Assembly: GCA_021153285.1 (NCBI GenBank)
Contig: JAGKTT010000069.1
Span: 1 to 7,054, forward strand
Reading direction: 5' to 3'
From: Bacteroidia bacterium
GTDB taxonomy: Bacteria > Bacteroidota > Bacteroidia > Bacteroidales > UBA932
DNA length: 7,054 nucleotides
The stretch's first letter is position 1. Each line of letters begins with the position of its first letter. Shown piece after piece: positions 4,350 to 7,054 of the stretch. The notes under the pieces were generated by a model. That model was not told where the DNA came from. It did not search any database and saw only the letters and a list, made by a program, of their open reading frames with translations. The position numbers and the translations under genes are program-made.

Positions 4350-7054
4350 ATGACACAGAAAAGAGTTTACACTTTCGGCAACGGTAAAGCCGAAGGTAAT
4401 GCGCAAATGCGCGAAGCACTGGGTGGCAAGGGCGCCAACCTCGCTGAAATGAATCTTATCGGTGTTCCTGTCCCTCCAGGTTTCACCATCACAACGGACA
4501 CATGTAATGAATATTACAAAGTCGGCGAAGAAAAAATCAAAGAACTTCTTCAAGATGAAGTAAAAGCCGCTGTTGCTCATACAGAGGCTTTGATGAACTG
4601 CAAGTTTGGATCTGTAGAAAATCCTCTCCTCGTATCAGTACGTTCTGGTGCTCGCGCTTCTATGCCTGGTATGATGGACACAATCCTCAACCTCGGTCTC
4701 AATGACGAAGTAGCAGAAGGACTTGTAAAGAAGACCAACAATCCTCATTTCGTGTATGACTCTTACCGCCGTTTCGTACAGATGTACGGTGATGTGGTAA
4801 TGGGTCTTAAGCCTGTAAATAAGGAAGATATCGACCCCTTCGAGGCTATCATCGAGAAGGTAAAGGAAGAGCAGGGCGTTGATCTCGATAAGGACTTGTC
4901 TGTAGAGTCTCTTAAGAAACTCGTAGAACTCTTCAAGGCTGCTATCAAGGAGCAGACTGGACAGGACTTCCCTACCAATCCTATCGACCAGCTTTGGGGT
5001 GCTATCTGTGCAGTATTCCGCTCATGGATGAATGAGCGCGCTATCCTTTATCGTAAGATGGAAGGAATTCCTGACGAATGGGGTACTGCTGTTTCTGTAA
5101 TGGCTATGGTGTTCGGTAACATGGGCGAAACATCTGCTACCGGCGTATGCTTCTCTCGTGATGCTGGTAACGGCGAAAACCTCTTCAATGGTGAGTACCT
5201 CATCAATGCACAGGGCGAGGACGTGGTAGCTGGTATCCGTACTCCACAGCAGATTACTAAAATCGGTTCTCAGCGTTGGGCTGAGCGCGCTGGTATCTCA
5301 GAGGCTGAGCGCGTAGAAAAGTATCCTTCTATGGAAGAAGCTATGCCTGAACTCTATAATGAACTTGATGCCCTCCAGAATAAATTGGAGCAGCACTATC
5401 ATGATATGCAGGATATGGAGTTCACCGTTCAGGAAGGTAAACTTTGGTTCCTCCAGACTCGTAACGGCAAACGTACCGGTACTGCAATGGTGAAGATTGC
5501 AATGGATCTCCTCCATGAAGGTATGATCGATGAGAAGACTGCTATTCTCCGTTGTGAGCCTCAGAAGCTCGATGAGTTGCTTCACCCTGTATTTGACAAA
5601 CTCGCACTCTCTAAGGCTAAGGTTATTACACAAGGTCTCCCTGCTTCTCCTGGTGCTGCTTGTGGCCAGATTGTGTTCCATGCTGACGATGCTCAGGAAT
5701 GGCATGCTGATGGTCATAAGGTTATCATGGTACGTATCGAGACTTCTCCAGAAGACCTCGCTGGTATGTCTGCAGCAGAAGGCATCCTTACAGCTCGTGG
5801 CGGTATGACTTCTCACGCTGCCGTTGTAGCTCGTGGAATGGGTAAATGTTGCGTATCTGGTGCTGGCGCTATCAATGTGGATTACAAGAAAAAGACTGTA
5901 GAAATCGACGGTACTGTATATAAGGAAGGCGATTACCTATCTCTTAATGGTACTACAGGTCAGGTATATGAAGGTCAGATTGAGACAAAGGCAGCAGAAC
6001 TGTCTGGTGACTTCAAGGAACTCATGGACCTTTGCGATAAGTACACCAAGATGCAGATTCGTACAAACGCTGATACTCCTAAAGATGCAGAAGTAGCTCG
6101 TGCATTCGGTGCAAAGGGTATCGGACTTACACGTACAGAGCACATGTTCTTCGATGACCAGAAGATTGTAGCAATGCGTGAAATGATTCTCGCAGACTCT
6201 GTAGAAGGTCGTGAGAAAGCTCTCGCAAAGCTTCTGCCATACCAGAAGGCTGACTTCTATGGCATCCTCAAGGCAATGGACGGCTTCCATGTAAATATCC
6301 GTCTGCTCGACCCACCTCTCCACGAGTTCGTTCCTCATGATCTTGCAGGTCAGGAAGTAATGGCTAAGGAAATGGGAGTAAGCGTAGAGGAAATCCAGAA
6401 GCGTGTCAACTCTCTTGCTGAAAATAACCCAATGCTTGGTCACCGTGGTTGCCGTCTCGGTATCACATTCCCTGAGATTACTGCAATGCAGACCCGTGCT
6501 ATTCTTGGTGCAGCGTGCCAGTTGAAGAAGGAAGGATTCAATCCATGTCCTGAAATCATGGTTCCACTTATCGGTACTGTTCAGGAGTTGAAGCAGCAGA
6601 AGGCTATTATCCTTGAGACTTCTAAGGAGGTATTTGCAGAGTATGGAATTGAGGTTAAGTTCGAGATTGGTACTATGATTGAGATTCCACGCGCAGCACT
6701 TACTGCAGGCAAGATTGCAGAAGAGGCTGAGTACTTCTCATTCGGAACTAACGACCTTACACAGATGACCTTCGGATACTCTCGTGATGACATTGCTTCC
6801 TTCCTCCCTGCATATATGGAGAAGAAGATTCTTAAGGTTGATCCATTCCAGGTTCTCGACCAGGAAGGTGTAGGTCAGCTTATAAAGATGGCAGTAGAGA
6901 ATGGTCGCGCTACTCGTCCTAATCTCCGCACTGGTATATGCGGTGAGCATGGTGGTGAGCCATCATCTGTTAAGTTCTGCGCAAAGGTAGGCATGAACTA
7001 TGCTTCATGCTCTCCATTCCGCGTTCCTATCGCACGTCTCGCAGCCGCGCAGGC
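4350..7054 (+). CDS. ppdK: Pyruvate, phosphate dikinase (3' end outside window)
   Basis: Catalyses the reversible reaction ATP + phosphate + pyruvate = AMP + diphosphate + phosphoenolpyruvate in the cytoplasm. In anaerobic Bacteroidota it can act in glycolysis with diphosphate or in PEP synthesis. The 901 visible residues cover nearly the whole enzyme (C. symbiosum PPDK is 874). The N-terminal ATP-binding domain has GGKGANLAEM (25-34) and SVRSGARASMPGMMDT (96-111). The central swivelling domain has GGMTSHAAVVAR (484-495) with phospho-carrier H489, preceded two residues earlier by T487, the residue matching the regulatory threonine of plant PPDK. The C-terminal PEP/pyruvate barrel has R595 (TRTEHMF), R651, R699 (LGHRGCRL), E778 (TMIEIPRAA), N801-D802 and catalytic C864 (GICGEHGG). 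Only a few C-terminal residues should be missing. Strong use of CGT, GGT and CTC codons suggests high expression. The start follows an A-rich stretch. All catalytic residues are present. Confidence 0.97.
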   Translation, partial: MTQKRVYTFGNGKAEGNAQMREALGGKGANLAEMNLIGVPVPPGFTITTDTCNEYYKVGEEKIKELLQDEVKAAVAHTEALMNCKFGSVENPLLVSVRSGARASMPGMMDTILNLGLNDEVAEGLVKKTNNPHFVYDSYRRFVQMYGDVVMGLKPVNKEDIDPFEAIIEKVKEEQGVDLDKDLSVESLKKLVELFKAAIKEQTGQDFPTNPIDQLWGAICAVFRSWMNERAILYRKMEGIPDEWGTAVSVMAMVFGNMGETSATGVCFSRDAGNGENLFNGEYLINAQGEDVVAGIRTPQQITKIGSQRWAERAGISEAERVEKYPSMEEAMPELYNELDALQNKLEQHYHDMQDMEFTVQEGKLWFLQTRNGKRTGTAMVKIAMDLLHEGMIDEKTAILRCEPQKLDELLHPVFDKLALSKAKVITQGLPASPGAACGQIVFHADDAQEWHADGHKVIMVRIETSPEDLAGMSAAEGILTARGGMTSHAAVVARGMGKCCVSGAGAINVDYKKKTVEIDGTVYKEGDYLSLNGTTGQVYEGQIETKAAELSGDFKELMDLCDKYTKMQIRTNADTPKDAEVARAFGAKGIGLTRTEHMFFDDQKIVAMREMILADSVEGREKALAKLLPYQKADFYGILKAMDGFHVNIRLLDPPLHEFVPHDLAGQEVMAKEMGVSVEEIQKRVNSLAENNPMLGHRGCRLGITFPEITAMQTRAILGAACQLKKEGFNPCPEIMVPLIGTVQELKQQKAIILETSKEVFAEYGIEVKFEIGTMIEIPRAALTAGKIAEEAEYFSFGTNDLTQMTFGYSRDDIASFLPAYMEKKILKVDPFQVLDQEGVGQLIKMAVENGRATRPNLRTGICGEHGGEPSSVKFCAKVGMNYASCSPFRVPIARLAAAQ

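Noticed and set aside
5298..5816. 172-codon minus-strand ORF, and similarly 6443-5937, opposite ppdK
   Set aside because: These are antisense frames created by the strongly biased codon use of ppdK. They have no recognisable domain and no promoter.

Overview
The window looks like chromosomal DNA from a member of the Bacteroidota, most likely the Prevotella/Segatella group. Three promoters match the Bacteroidota pattern (TTTG or CTTG, a spacer of about 20 nt, then TAnnTTTG). Gene starts are preceded by A-rich stretches rather than Shine-Dalgarno sequences. The protein families fit as well. The genus is an inference from general familiarity, not from any search.

Layout. (1) Positions 1-1428, minus strand: an IS66-family transposase running off the left edge. 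Its 476 visible residues are uninterrupted and carry the zinc-finger and DDE motifs. A promoter lies directly upstream, and a candidate element end lies near 1595. No tnpA or tnpB is visible, so it resembles the single-gene (ISBst12-like) type. (2) Positions 1596-2391: about 800 bp without a convincing gene but rich in structure. It holds a nested palindrome built from ten copies of TTCCACC/GGTGGAA (1635-1830), a stem-loop region overlapping a 25-codon ORF (1877-1954), a G-rich tract, a 22-nt tandem repeat array (2031-2108), a 19-bp-arm hairpin (2211-2266) and a 10-bp inverted repeat (2294-2360). (3) Positions 2392-3831, minus strand: a complete TrmA/RlmD-type RNA m5U methyltransferase with its iron-sulfur cysteines. 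(4) Positions 3832-4349: a divergent intergenic region with back-to-back promoters and long leaders on both sides; the rightward leader contains a 19-codon upstream ORF. (5) Positions 4350-7054, plus strand: pyruvate phosphate dikinase (ppdK), lacking only its extreme C-terminus at the right edge.

How they fit together. rlmD and ppdK are ordinary housekeeping genes (RNA modification; PEP/pyruvate interconversion) that share a divergent promoter region and need not be functionally linked. The accessory part is 1-2391: an IS66 insertion next to a repeat-rich, gene-free block. That block looks like a protein-binding or replication/regulatory region, or the remains of a mobile element. The most unusual feature in the window is the dyad-symmetric TTCCACC/GGTGGAA array. 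I found no rRNA, tRNA, CRISPR array or complete new multi-gene system.
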